Source: Forficula auricularia
Taxonomy: Eukaryota; Arthropoda; Insecta; Dermaptera; Forficulidae
DNA: 64,000 bases
Direction of reading: 5' to 3'
Assembly (NCBI GenBank): GCA_024734495.1
Contig: JALMQS010000085.1
Location: forward strand, 13,926,048 to 13,990,047
The translations under genes and the position numbers were made by a program. Below the pieces are notes generated by a model. It was not told where the DNA came from. It saw only the letters and a list, made by a program, of their open reading frames with translations, and did no database searches. Positions 1 through 11,815 of this stretch are shown here, piece after piece; the stretch's first letter is position 1, and every line of letters starts with the position of its first letter.

Positions 1-588
1 AAAACACCTTTAATAAAACGTTTCGGCCTGAATTTATTTGGCCATCTTCAGTTAATTAGGATACACAAAATGCGGTACACATATGTGATCGAACCAAGCC
101 TTGTCAAAAATTTAAAAAAAATTTCGCTTCATGTGAATTTATAACGTGCCTGGACTCAAAAGTTTCAGAATGAAAGACTTTCATTATTTTATAGAAAATA
201 GAAAAATACCTTTAATTAATTAAATTGCATAATTCAAATTTATAATAATTTTTATAATGAACTATTAGAGGGTTTTAAAATTAAAAAACCAATTAACTAA
301 TATAAGGAAATTCAATAAAAATGTAATTATACATTTTTATTAACACCACCACCTGTGAATAATTATATTAATTAACAAAAAACTCATATCATGAAATTAA
401 ACTTGAAAGACTTTCATTCTGAAACTTTTGGGTCCAGGCACGTTATAAATTTACATGAAGCTAAAATTTTTATTTTTGACAAGGGTTGGTTCGATCACAT
501 ATGTGTACCGCATTTTGTGTATAACTCCTAATTAACTGAAGATGGCCAAATATATTCAGGCCGAAACGTTTTATTAAAGGTGTTTTAT
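1..588. repeat. Foldback element with hammerhead-like motifs in both arms
   Basis: Arms 1-185 and about 405-588 are near-perfect reverse complements. Each arm carries CTGAAGA, then TGGCC...GGCC, then GAAACG: minus strand 51 down to 20, plus strand 536-567. The middle (about 185-405) is a different repeat also found near 54840-55010 and 22450-22620 (shared phrase CACCTGTGAATAATTAT). No protein is encoded. The hammerhead-like core is seen; cleavage activity is not implied, because no convincing helix III follows GAAA here. Confidence 0.75.
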
Positions 589-599
589 TGAACCCAGTG

Positions 600-1480
600 A
601 TTCCATCTTTGGCTGATACCTCCTCCTTCATCTAAAATATATTACACATAGCTTTAAAAAAAAAATATTGTATAGTTTTCAAGTTTTCGAATTCAAATTC
701 AAATTTATTTTCTTAGTAGAAGGGCAGCACTTATTACCAGCTAAAATTGACAAATTATTGTGGTTTTGACCGAAAATAATTGAAAATCCGCCTATGTGCG
801 TTGGTTTGAAATCGAAGAGTTCTGATGAGTCAGATTTTGAAGAATTTAAGAATATGAATACCTAAATTAGCAGCTCCAGGTACTGTAATATGTATGAAAA
901 ACTTCCGTGTGTGCATTAAACCGTTGTTTCTCAATGCAAAAGAGAACTAGAATTCCCTTGTCTTGAAGTCATCTAAGAGATAGTAGCATCGCTAAAATAT
1001 TGACTTTAGGTTTAGATGATTTTGAATAATGAAAGGTGCCGAAAAAATATAAAATCTACGGGATGCATATGTAGGAGAATAAATAAAATAATAAAATCAA
1101 ACAATTTCGCATTTATCAAATTTTGTACTAACTTTGAAAATATATCTAGAAATTCAATTAACATTTTTTAGAAGAATAGTTATCTTTATACTATATATGA
1201 TATTGATATTTATTAAAGTAATTATTTAATAAATGATATTCAAAAGAGAAAAGTTCATTCAAGAGACAAAGAGAGTGAGTCTGCCATCTATAAGTTTATA
1301 ACTCAACTACTATACTTGAAGAGCCAGACACGCGAAGATTGTTTGAAATTTAAAATATAATATGAAGAATCGATACCTCGTTATTAATTGACGAATAATT
1401 TAGATCCTTTAAAATAAGGGGTGAGCCTCACTACTTTCATTTACCACAATTCTGTATTTTTTTAATTTTAAATTAATATC
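600..1480. other. Unannotated AT-rich stretch
   Basis: I see no gene, RNA or bounded repeat here. Short open frames have no recognisable domain. Confidence 0.5.
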
Positions 1481-1849
1481 TTTTAATTTAAGGTACCGCG
1501 ACATTTCAGCCCCGACAAAATATCCCTCGACATAATATCTCCTGACAAAATATTCCCCAGAATAAGGGAGAATACAAAAGAGATTAAGTGAGAAGCTTAT
1601 AATCATAGTTTTGAATAATATAAATAGACTTTCATATTTTTGGCGGCTAATTAGCCGTTTGAAAGTGCTGCTGTCTGTCGTTAGATTTTTTTAGCTAACA
1701 ATTTATTATTTTTACTATCTATAATATAGTATTTATCATCTATACTTACTTATTTATCGTCTATGTTTACATTACACAATTATTGATTGTTAAAAGTGTT
1801 ATTAATCATTATCTTTATTAATTATTATTATAATATTGGGCGAAAATAT

Positions 1850-2091
1850 AGCGCCCCAAACACACCCCGCCCAACGATTGTCTGGGTCGGTTTTCAATGT
1901 GTGTTTGATTAGAAAAAACATGGGAGCCCGAAATACACCCTGCCCGACGATTGGCTGATCGGTTTTCAATGTGTGTTTGATTAGGAAAAATTGGGAGCCC
2001 CAAACACAGCCCGCCCGACGATTGACTGGTTCGGTTTTCGATGTGTGTTTGATTAGAAAAAAAAATGGGAGCCCTAAACACACCCTACCCG
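1850..2091. repeat. 72-bp tandem repeat, about 3.3 copies
   Basis: Units share CCCGACGATTG, CGGTTTTC and TGTGTGTTTGATTAG. They lie inside the inverted-repeat element at 1485-2400. The open frames across the array (both frames of the minus strand) are products of the repeat, not genes. Confidence 0.85.
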
Positions 2092-2107
2092 GATTAAACT
2101 TTCGGAG

Positions 2108-2257
2108 GTTAGGTTAATATATATTCAGTTCGGCTCGGTTGGGCTCGTATAGCTCCTTTTCGGTTGGCGTCAGCCAACCGAACCGTCTAAAAACCAGCCC
2201 GAAAAGGAGCTATACGAACCCAACCGAGCCCAACTGAATATATATTAACCGAACCGG
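2108..2257. repeat. Near-perfect 150-bp palindrome
   Basis: Arms run from GGTTAGGTTAATATATATTC to its reverse complement and contain AGGAGCTATACGA. The centre (GGTTGGCGTCAGCCAACC) is itself a hairpin. It lies inside the element at 1485-2400. Confidence 0.85.
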
Positions 2258-2417
2258 AGTCGATTTGCATTAATCATAAGATTCACGAGGGGAAGGATTA
2301 TTTTGTCATGAGATATTTTGTCTAGAGGATATTTTGTCGGGGGATGTTTAGTCGGGACTATTTTGTCGGGGGCTGAAATGTCGCGGAATCTTAATTTAAT
2401 TTTTTATTTACTTTACG

Positions 2418-2930
2418 GTGGTCCTTATTTTGGATTTTTTTGAATTTTTATTCCGCCCGAAGCTCATATGGTTTTAAATAAATAAAATAAAATATCCCCC
2501 AAGTTCCAAGTCTCTATCTCAATTTTAACCTTTGCCGAACAGCGGTGAAACTTTCCCATCTAAATAACATGGGGTTGGTGGCATTGAAAGAACAATTCTT
2601 TTATTCCGGCCAAAGTAATGGTTCAAAAAATTTGAAACTCTGTAGACTTTATCCGTATAATAGTAGCTATCCTTGAGAATTTTTATAGATTTTTAGCTAT
2701 TATAATTTTGCAGTCTATAACTTACTAACGCTAAGATATAGCAGTAATTTATCTAGCTGTAACTCCAAAATTATAATAGCTAAAGTTGTCTAAAAATTCT
2801 GAAGGATAGCTTGTATTATATTAAGTTATTGAAACTTTTGGGATATTTTTTTAAATTTATTTTGAAACATATGAGCCTCGGCAGCATAAAAATTCGAAAA
2901 TACACAAAATAAGGACCAATCTAGTGGTCA
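2418..2930. mobile_element. Foldback MITE, GGTCCTTATTTTGG family, copy 1
   Basis: Starts near GGTGGTCCTTATTTTGG and ends with its complement AAAATAAGGACC. The whole element is an imperfect palindrome (internal CTATTATAATTTTG against CAAAATTATAATAGC). Related copies lie at 34575-35335 and 60445-61030. Non-coding. Confidence 0.8.
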
Positions 2931-3940
2931 AATATTATTGTAATCGTCCATGAAAAAAACCGAATTTTTGCATCGCTTTTTCGAAATATCACAAAATTGG
3001 CTAAAATTATTTTGATAAAAGAAAAAAAAATGAGAAAACCAAGGCGTTTTGGTCTATAAGAAAAAGAATGCCTTTTAGAGAATAAACATCGAAAAAATTA
3101 TATTTTACCAGTTATTAATTATTTTGTAAAAACGTCTGTTAGTTTTAGAACGTTATCAAATTGTGTGTACACTCTAGAACAAAAACTAATGTGAATGCCA
3201 AAACAAAATTTCGCATCTAGTTTTTTTTATATGAGATTAAGATGAGCTGATTAGTTTCTTGTTGAAATTCAATAAAAAAATTAAAGGGGGATCTTTTGAT
3301 CGATTCGTACGATATTTCTCATTTGCCCTCTCATACGAACGTCTGAAAATGACTAACTATGTAAAATTGATAGTGACAGAAAAGAGGGGTGTTCATAAAT
3401 AATTTAAAATAAAATAATTGTTGAATAAAAATAAAAAAATACCCATATTTACAATAGAAGAGTTTCAAATTTATTTATTTATTTATAAAATTAGACCCTT
3501 ATTGAGTACATTCAAATGATAAGAAAAAAAAAATCACAATATTCAAAAATGTAAATTATATAGTATAGAATTTAAAAGAAGATATGATTGATTGCTAATG
3601 TATTTAAAATGAATGAGAATTAAAGTATTAGATTTTAAAATACTGTATTTAATATTAACAGGTCTAATATTTAAAACAAACTCATTAAATGTCTAGTTGA
3701 CTAAAATGTGTGTGTGCATGTGGTGGGGTGTTCAAAAAACTTCTCACATTCTTTCACATATATCTAATAATATTTGATAATTTTGATACTCCCTTCGTTA
3801 ATCATTTTTTTCTAAAATAATTTTCTGTTTGTTACAGAATTACCTGGAATATAAGTACGATTAAAAATCTCTGGGAGCGAGCATCATATTTCAAAGTAAG
3901 TATTATTCACATGTATATTATTAGTTTAAATTCTAAGACC
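2931..3940. other. Unannotated AT-rich stretch
   Basis: No gene or bounded element recognised. Contains ATTT-rich simple sequence near 3470-3485. Confidence 0.45.
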
Positions 3941-3944
3941 TTTG

Positions 3945-4345
3945 ATAGAATCAAACACCGGTGTGGAATTGCAAGTGCCCATTCCCTGTACTACAGATAC
4001 TATCACGGTGTCTGTTCAGTCGAGCTGAAATCAATTTTCTCCCCTAATGCCCTCTTTACGAGAAACATGCGGTTATCTAACGCTCAGCACCCCTTCGCTG
4101 TCAAATTGGATAAAAGTCGAACAAGCGCTTTCGCCAACTCTTTTATCCCTTTGACCTCCAGAGACTGGAACTCGCTCCCTGCCACCATCTTTCCCGCGAC
4201 TTATAACCTTCAGCTATTTAAGACCCGTATCCACAGATACCTTCGACCCCCGCCCAACCCATAAAATTCTTTCTTCTTCTTTTCAAGATGGAGGCCAACC
4301 CAGGCCTTTAGGGATTGCACCTTTTTGGTCTAACTACTTCTCTCA
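3945..4345 (+). pseudogene. LINE 3' end fragment (Jockey/CR1-like RT C-terminus)
   Basis: The frame ending at 4264 reads LYYRYYHG, then FTRNMRLSNAQHPFAVKLD, TSRDWNSLPATIFPATYNLQ and FKTRIHRYLRP. This is the conserved C-terminal tail of the reverse-transcriptase protein of Jockey/CR1-type non-LTR retrotransposons. Only the last roughly 100 residues remain. A short 3' UTR ends in an A-run near 4365. A longer copy of the same family is at 16435-17000. No catalytic motif is present, so it is a dead fragment. Confidence 0.85.
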
Positions 4346-4825
4346 TCATTATCATAGAAAAAAAAAAGTGGCGACACGCCTGGAAAATCTAGACTCTCTA
4401 ATTCTCGCCAGTCATGTCAATTCGGTTGTATAACTTCACGGGGCCCCCGACATTATTCCCTCTAGATCAGTGGTTCTCAAAATTCGAATTAAGAAATTTC
4501 GAATATTCGCCCTATCTAGGAGTACGGCAGTACCCCAGAATACTCTTGCCTTCAGGATGCAATTCAGAAGCAAAAAATAAATAAATAATTAAGAGAGTCA
4601 GTTTTATCTAACACACTGGATGGAGAAATCTCCGCCCATCACAGAAATTTCTATGCTCCTTCTATTAATTTTTTTGTAGTGAAACTTCTTTAACGAAGTA
4701 TCTGTTTGATTTTTTGTTACAATAAAGGGGAAATGACTCAATAGTGGGATTTTTTTTTAAACCTACTTATAGTTAATTACTTTTAAGGAGTTAGATGTTG
4801 GTTCTAGGTGAAACATTTTAAAATA
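4346..4825. other. Repeat scraps including a hAT-like end
   Basis: CAGTGGTTCTCAAAATTCG at about 4470 looks like the terminal repeat of a hAT MITE, but its partner end was not found. A scrap at 4541-4575 (TCTTGCC...GATGCAATTCAGAAGC) matches the LINE segment at 16493-16525. The rest is unassigned. Confidence 0.4.
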
Positions 4826-5057
4826 ATAATAAAACTTGAGCACGATGCGAGGTAGGTTTCACAAAAAAAAAAAAAACAACAAATAAAACAAAATTGAGTT
4901 TTGAATTAATATATATTTCGGGGGTGAGCCCATCATCAGTTTTCTCTGACTCCTGATGATGGGCTCACTCCCGAAATATATCGAAATCAAAACTCAATTT
5001 TGTTTTATTTTTGTTTTTTTGTGAAACCTACATTGCTTAAGTTTTATTATTATACTA
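4826..5057. repeat. Foldback with hammerhead-like cores
   Basis: Arms around a centre near 4946 share AACTCAATTTTGTTTTAT and its complement. Minus strand: CTGATGA (4939-4933) and GAAA (4919-4916). Plus strand: CTGATGA (4953-4959), TGGGCTCACTCCC, GAAA (4973-4976). Helix II would be GGG/CCC. Helix III is poor. Confidence 0.75.
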
Positions 5058-5384
5058 CTTATAGTTCATGACAAATAAAATGTATTAAAATTAGGAAATT
5101 TAAATTATTTAGCCGTGGATCTTATTTATATATAACTTTTTTAAGCTTAATAGATACCAGTATGTCTCTGGAGTATGATTTTTTTAAGGGGAATAAACTT
5201 TACGCCGTTATATACAAATATAACATCTACGTCTAAAGAAGTTTCAATTCCTCCGTGAGCTTATGCGGATGAGGCTCACAGATATTTTTTATGAATACTA
5301 CTTGTTTATTTTAATGAGATAAAGTTAATAATTCCTTATGAAGCCTTATTTGTGCTAACAAACTTATTATATATTATCAAAAAT

Positions 5385-6092
5385 AATTTTTAAGAAAAAA
5401 ATAAAACCGACTTCAAAAAATTAAATGCAACAAATAAAATACACTAAAAGGTATAAAATAATTATTATCTTATTTAGTTACAACTAAACGACGAAATATT
5501 AACATGAAATTACTTTTTGAAGTCGATACCAAACAAACTATACCTATAAGCGAGCATACCCTCCAAACGTACTAAGTAAGATCCGTCGAGTGTGATTCAT
5601 AAAATGTATATGTTTGGCACCGACTTCAAAAAGTAATTTCATGTTAATATTTCGTCGTTTAGTTGTAACTTAATAAGTTAATAATTATTTTCTACCTTTT
5701 AGTGTATTTTATTTGTTGCATTTAATTTTTTGAAGTCGGTTTTATTTTTTTCTTAAAAATTATTTTTATTTTTCTCTGTTTAGTGATGTTATTAATAGTG
5801 ATCATATCATTAGAACTTGACCAAATTAATATGGCACCATCCCTAAGATACCCCCTTTCCATTAAAAAATGAATCATCGAAACCGGTTTATAAACAAAGA
5901 AGTTAGGCCTGAACAAACCTAACAAAAAAGGTCTAATACCTATGAAAAAAAAATGGGACCAATCGGAAGGTAGACTGAACCCAATGTAATTTTTTTTTCA
6001 AAATCGGTTCACAATTGGCGGAGATATGAGGTAACATAGACACACAAAAAATCCAGTCGAATAGAGAACCTCCTCCTTTTTTGAAGTCGTTT
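5385..6092. mobile_element. Dispersed element, AACCGACTTCAAAAA family, copy 1
   Basis: The left part (about 5400-5755) is a palindrome whose arms contain ACTAAACGACGAAATATTAA and its complement. The right part ends in CCTCCTCCTTTTTTGAAGTC. Further copies: 46195-46921 (same orientation) and 48145-48845 (opposite). Non-coding. From memory, similar sequence is common in arthropod genomes; I cannot name the class. Confidence 0.75.
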
Positions 6093-7660
6093 AAAAATGA
6101 ACAAACAATTCTTCGTTGTTCTTAATAAATAATTCTTTGCTAATACTCTAGGGCTCGCTCTTTTATTCAAAATCGAATAATCATATTTGGACTTTTACAT
6201 TTTCATCTTAAGTCTAGTACTTTTGTTAAGGGCAATGATGTAGGTTCTTGGTGAATATTTAAAAAAAAATTTTAAAATAAAAATTCGACCTAGATTTCAC
6301 AAAAAATTTTGTGAAATATACCTAGAACTTTATAATTTTTAATTTTTTTTTTAATTTTCTTTACTTTATTAAGTCTAGTACCGATTTATTGACATTTTAT
6401 ATAAATTCAATTATTTATTTATTTATTTATTTATTAAGAATTTTGTATCTGTAGGGCCTTCTACCCCCTTTAATTAGGTATATAAATATTTCACAATTTT
6501 TTTAAAAATTGTATTTCTTCCAGTAGTTCAATTATGATCTTATAGATGGCAAACATTCACTCACTCTTCTGTTCTCTGGTGCTGATTAAATGAACTTCTA
6601 TCTTATAAACCAAATTAAATTTTTCTTCATATTAAATAAAAAATTACTTTTAATTGAAATTGGAATTAAGTATTATGAAAATGTTAATGAAATTAAATTT
6701 CGAGATCATATACATGTATTAGATCATTCCGTCCAGTCGGAGAGCGCAGTTCGATAGCTTGAATCATCAATTTTATTTATTTATTTATTTTGGTGGAGAA
6801 AAATACTTTTAAAGTTCTCTAATTGAAATCGTATGGTGTTGGATAAAACTTAAATTATAAACAGAATTTTATCCATTAATTTACCAAACGTTTCGTCATT
6901 TTATTTTTTACTTCTTCAGTGGCTCACTAAATACTCAATCAGGAGCGGATGGCCCGATGTAAGATCTACTTTTTATCTCGAAAGTGTGAGTTTCAGAAAC
7001 GCCCCCCCCACACACACATAGAACTTTATTTTCAATCTTAAAATTAAAAAAAAAAATGAATGTTTTCATATCTCATATTTTAAGTTCATTAAAATAAAAA
7101 ATAAAATAAAAAAATTGTTATAAATTCCTGTCGATTTGGCCGCCGTTGTTTGGCCTCTGCGTGCGACGCACGTGTTGCACTCCCGCCAGGCACAGGCTTC
7201 TATGGGGGGAGGCGGTCGCCCCTGGATCCTGCCATGTACTCAATTATGAGATCTTGCTGAAACTATGAGATAAAACATATCACTAAATTCAAAATTAATC
7301 TATTAATTTGCATCAAAAAGCTGCACCTTTATGACAAAATTCTTAAATTCCTAGATAAAACTATTTTCTAAAAAAAAAAAAAATTGCAGAGAAGGCAAAG
7401 TATCGAGTCTTAGAAAACAATTACTTCCTTATTATGTCCTTTAAGGATATCTAGTGACATTTGAGAACATTTCAAGATATACTGTTAATTTCTATTACTT
7501 AATTCATTTATTTCCACATAAAATAACAATAAAATTGCACAGTTGACTAAATGGAAAGAAATTTCTAAATGCTATTTAAAGTAATTTCACGATTTTTAAT
7601 TATTTTATGTAGTTTAAAGTATAAAAATATTGTTTTTCTACTTTTACCATATATTTGACC
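6093..7660. other. Unannotated stretch with isolated motifs
   Basis: A short foldback-like piece at 6235-6345 shares GTAGGTTCTTGGTGAA with 37990-38060. A degenerate hammerhead-like core lies on the minus strand (CTGAAGA at 6919-6913, GAAACG at 6894-6889) with only a 2-bp helix II. A GC-rich patch at 7138-7235 has no recognised function. No gene. Confidence 0.4.
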
Positions 7661-8190
7661 TCAGTATCTTAGGACCTGGGGCAACATGGAATTCACTACA
7701 GCCAGAGGGCATATAATACTTTCCCCCCCTGGATTGGATTACATTTTACCTTGATATTTTACTTATGGCCAGTGGCCCCGCGGTCCATGGATGCTGTGGA
7801 TTTTGCGCATCCCTAAAATCTCAAAAACGTCAAGAGTATTTTCATATGTCATAAAAATCTAATGTTACATTTGAAAAATAATAAAAAATTCGGCCTTTAT
7901 CGATGAATTTTACAAAAAAAGGAGCGAAAAATAAAATAAAATTTAAAAAAATAAGCTGACGTGTTCTGATGTGGCCATCAACTTGACTTTACCATATAAC
8001 CTGGCCCCTCACTTATATTTAATATTTAATAAAATTATTTATAATCATGTAGGGGGGCGGGTTAGTTTTTGCATTTTTAGACTCCTGGGGCCCACTGATT
8101 ATGTAAGGAAGAGTTTTTTGATGGGTACTAAAAAATGTCAAAAATTAAATTAAAATTTTTCAAACCGTACGATTTGGCGTGGAATAGTCT
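7661..8190. repeat. Dispersed repeat ending in GATTTGGCGTGGAAT
   Basis: The right end (about 8095-8190: AAGAGTTTTTTGATGG, then AATTTTTCAAACCGTACG) is the reverse complement of 20118-20210. The interior phrase TTAGTTTTTGCATTT also occurs near 22980. Non-coding. Confidence 0.6.
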
Positions 8191-8858
8191 CATTTAAAGT
8201 ACTTTTTAACATCCTCTTATTAAACATATTTTTTTAATTATGGTGAAAATCACCCTTTCCGATTTCATTTGGTGAATTCCATGTCCATATTGTCCAATTC
8301 AGAGGCCGGGCCCCGGAGTTACAGCCATCCTTCTCTTTGTGCTTCTACTTATACCTAAAAGTAATAGCTTTTATTTCCGTGGCCCTGACAAAATCTTCTC
8401 TTCATTAATTGGGTCATCGGGTAGATAAATAATTTTCTTTCTCTATAATTCGCAAGATTTGCATAGATCAAGTAATTAACCAGTTAAACAGTGCAATTGC
8501 TTGCAGTCACGCCTGTCTGCTCAATGATTGAATCTTAAACTCAAAATCGTTTAATTCTAATTGACTAAGAAAAATTCTCTAAATAACCAACGTTATTTAA
8601 TAACTAGCTTAAAATTTTACTATCATCTAAATCACTAAATGTAATAAAAACTTTTTAATCGAATCGTGTAGGTTAAATTATCTCGGTCGGTGATTAAATG
8701 TCTACTATTAAATTATAGATCTAATTCCTTTGAGCTATATTCATCGGAGAATTTTTTTTTTATTAAAACATTTTCGATTTCATAGTTTAAATTTTTGTTT
8801 GACTTTTTGTCGTTTTTAATTTTTTTTCAAACCCTTTTAAAAACAAAACAATAATTTG
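8191..8858. other. Unannotated, apparently low-copy stretch
   Basis: I see no gene, RNA or bounded repeat. Composition is AT-rich, without repeats shared elsewhere in the window that I noticed. Confidence 0.4.
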
Positions 8859-8859
8859 T

Positions 8860-10365
8860 AATAGAGATCGTAGATAGTTGGATAAGATTTTTTAAATTAA
8901 AAGAAGAGTTTTTTTTTTAATTAAATATCCTAAACGTTTCTTCATTGATTTCTTCATTGGCTCATTTCATAAACTCATTTCTCAGATATGTTATAACTAG
9001 AGACCGGATTCTTATGCAATTGCATTTTTTGTTTGCCGCCACATACGACTCAGGGGATCAATTATCTATCCAAATCATGCATTTAGGATACTGTGGGTTA
9101 AATTTTATACTGCATATTTTTGCATATTTGAGTAATATTGCATAAAATTCCATATGTGAAGAATATTGCATAAAATTGCATATTTTAAGGATTTTTGTCT
9201 AATATTGATTTTTTAAAAGTAAATTTTTGGAGAAAAAAATGAAGAAATAAAACAGGATGATACTAATCTAAATTCGAAGAAAACTGAAATATGCCTTAAA
9301 GACAGTAGTGTAGTGTTAGACTACGAAGTAAGAGGTTGAATTACAAAGGATGTGAACAAGCTACAAAACAACTACCCATTTATTTTTATTTTTATTTAGT
9401 TGTGATTTGATTTGACTAGATACTTTCCTCTACACAAAAATGACGAAAAGTTTCCAATCTTTTTCTTTCAAATTATAAGTGGGGGTTTTAAGTTCCTTTA
9501 AATTTGCACCCATTGATGTGGAATGCTCTTTTTCATCGTATAAATCAATTTTATGTGACCGTAGACATAATAACCTGAATATAATTTAGAAAAATATTTG
9601 TAAACATAAATTATTCACAATTACAATCAAATTTTAATTATTTTTGACACCCTTTGGCCATTGAGTGTTCATGTGTGTGAGAAAGTGTGTCTAAATTAGT
9701 GTAATGATCAGATTATAGCCGGACAAATATTTGCATTATTTTATTATTTGTACGTCGATGATAAAAGCTTGTTAATATACAAAATATTATAAAATTGTGT
9801 CTGGTAAATAAAGCTACTCCTCCCCCCCTCCCCCGTGTGTTTTGACCACATTTTTTTGAAACATCATTAACATATATTTATTATGTTGGATTTTATTCAA
9901 GAGCACTTATTATTTATTTGAGTTTAAAGATTTTTTAATATAATGAGAATTTTGTGACATTTTTTACACAATAAAATTACATATTTGAAACTTGGTGTCT
10001 ATAGCTTACTTTATTATTTTATTTTTTCATAGCACTCCTTCAAATATATATCTTTTTGTCTTCAATTTGAATTTTTTGCTCGATAAAAAAATTTATTTTG
10101 CTGATTTTTACTGCATATATTTGCATATTTCAACGTATTCTGCGTATTACTTGCGTATTTCAGCCTTTTTAACTGCATATTTTGGCAGTTTTAACTGCAT
10201 AAAAATCCGGTCTCTAGTTATAACTACATGAAAAAACATTTTAAAGGACATCTCTCCAAAAAAATAACAATCTATTTTATTAATTCAAAGATAAATTTAA
10301 AAAACTCTTCGTTTAATTTAAAAAATCTTATCTAACTCCCTACGATCCCTATTACAAATGTGATT
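8860..10365. repeat. Foldback split by a hAT-like insertion
   Basis: Left arm about 8860-8925 (ATTTGTAATAGAGATCGTAG, AAGAAGAGTTTTTT) and right arm about 10290-10365 (AAAACTCTTCG, CCCTATTACAAAT) are inverted copies. The gap holds AAACGTTTCTTCATTGATTT (8933-8952), a decayed hammerhead-like block, and the hAT-like element at 8998-10216. Confidence 0.7.
8998..10216. mobile_element. hAT-like non-autonomous element with 8-bp TSD
   Basis: Terminal inverted repeats TAGAGACCGGAT (8998) and ATCCGGTCTCTA (ending 10216) are flanked by the perfect 8-bp direct repeat GTTATAAC (8990-8997 and 10217-10224). That matches the nTnnnnAn target preference of hAT transposases. TGCATA/TGCATATTT motifs are repeated near both ends (9110-9185, 10110-10200), as expected of sub-terminal transposase-binding repeats. 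No transposase frame survives, so it depends on a partner. A lone TAGAGACCGGAA end lies near 11437. Confidence 0.85.
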
Positions 10366-10834
10366 ATGGATACGAACAATGATATACAGAGTGTCCCGTA
10401 TCACAACGATAAACCATGAATAGGTGATAGAGCAATTTATGACGGTCCTGAACATAACAAAATTTTTTTAATAAAAATCTTATAGTTTTCGAGCTAAAGA
10501 AATCTTTTTGAAAATGGTCAAAATCCTTACCCTCCCCTAAATATCGAGATACTGTGGCTACAAATTTACATATTTCATTATTCTAATTTTTGTTACGCAA
10601 TCCTGAATAATCCTGGACCAGAATTCAAAATAAAACAATACTTTTGGAGAAAAAAAAATATTTTTGCCGGACTTTGGTTTTAAAAAAATTTTATCATCAA
10701 ATTTTGAATCATCTTTAATCTAAAAAAAGTTATTTAAAAATTGGCCCATTTATTCTTGATTTGAAAATGGTACAGCACTTTGTACTTGCTTCTTTAGAAA
10801 AAAAAATATTGATATTTTTTTGGAAAAATAAGCT
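10366..10834. other. Unassigned repeat-like sequence
   Basis: Begins with TATACAGAGTGTCCCGTA (about 10392), which resembles the ends of widespread insect MITEs. No matching right end was found. Confidence 0.35.
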
Positions 10835-11055
10835 AATTTAAAAACATATTTTGATAGTGTTTTATTATTTAATATGTTAATCAGTTATGTCGCATCTTAA
10901 TTGAACTAATCTTTGGCTATTAATGGCATTATTTATATCTATTATAGCATTAATATCTATAATAGCCAAAGATTAGTTCAATTAACATGCGACATAATTG
11001 ATTAACATTTAAAATAAAAAAAAACACTATCAAAATATGTTTTTAAATTAGCTAA
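10835..11055. repeat. Long palindrome (about 220 bp)
   Basis: Arms contain AAACATATTTTGATAGTGTT and TCAATTAACATGCGACATAA or their complements. The centre is near 10940 (ATCTATTATAGCATTAATATC). Non-coding foldback. Confidence 0.85.
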
Positions 11056-11620
11056 CTTTGCCAAAAAATACAAATATTTTTTTTTTTCTAAATAAAGAAG
11101 TAAAGTCTAGCATCAGCTGATGCCCCGGATTTTTGTTTTAATTTTAAAAATAAATCAAAAACAAAAATGACTAAAAGCGAAGGCCGGTTTCGGATGATTA
11201 TTAATAATTGATAAAATAAATAAATAGACCAACGTACTTTTAAATGAAAATATGTTCAGTTTTAATGTCTAATTTATAATTAACACTTGTGTAATCATTT
11301 GGTGCATAAAATATTATATAATACATATGGTAATCAGGATTAAATGTTTCTTGAAATCATTGGCTTCTCTCTATGGTCTAGAAATTATTCTAATATACCT
11401 AGGGATTAGTCTGATTAATCCTTTTGCAGTAGAAATCTAGAGACCGGAACATTTCTTTCAGATTTAAACATATAGTAATATCCAATCTCGTTTGTCGAAC
11501 ATTTCTGAATACATCAAGAATACAATGACCTATAACTATTTTCTAAATGGCAATTCAATTTCATACAATAGCGTGTAGATCGGTTAAATGTTTAACAACG
11601 CAATTAATCAATAAATGAAT
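11056..11620. other. Unannotated AT-rich stretch
   Basis: No gene. Contains a possible lone hAT end (TAGAGACCGGAA, about 11437) matching the element at 8998-10216. Confidence 0.4.
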
Positions 11621-11624
11621 TTAC

Positions 11625-11815
11625 TTAAGGACTAATCATAGATTTTAGTAGAAATATTTTTACATTGCATATATTAGAGGTTCATCCCCTTAGGAATCGA
11701 ACCCAAGCGCCAACTAGCTTGTCAAACCTTTATGACCTTGGTGACGAGCCTCTCTGATATGCAATGTAAAAATATTTCTACTAAAATCTATGATCGGTCC
11801 TTAAGTAAATCTTAT
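11625..11815. repeat. Foldback with tRNA-like (B-box) loop
   Basis: Arms 11625-11685 and 11757-11815 are inverted copies (TTTTAGTAGAAATATTTTTA). The loop holds, on the minus strand, GGTTCGATTCC (complement at 11693-11703), a perfect Pol III B-box. The same design is at 55150-55372. Confidence 0.8.

Larger units (their letters stand above)
1485..2400. mobile_element. Terminal-inverted-repeat element, non-autonomous
   Basis: The ends mirror each other: left CCGCGACATTTCAGCCCCGA (1497-1516) and right GGGGCTGAAATGTCGCGG (about 2369-2386). Sub-terminal ATTTTGTC motifs recur next to both ends. Inside are a 72-bp tandem array and a palindrome, but no transposase. Superfamily not recognised. Confidence 0.7.

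Noticed and set aside
1802..2083. Overlapping minus-strand frames of 87-93 codons
   Set aside because: By-products of the 72-bp tandem repeat.
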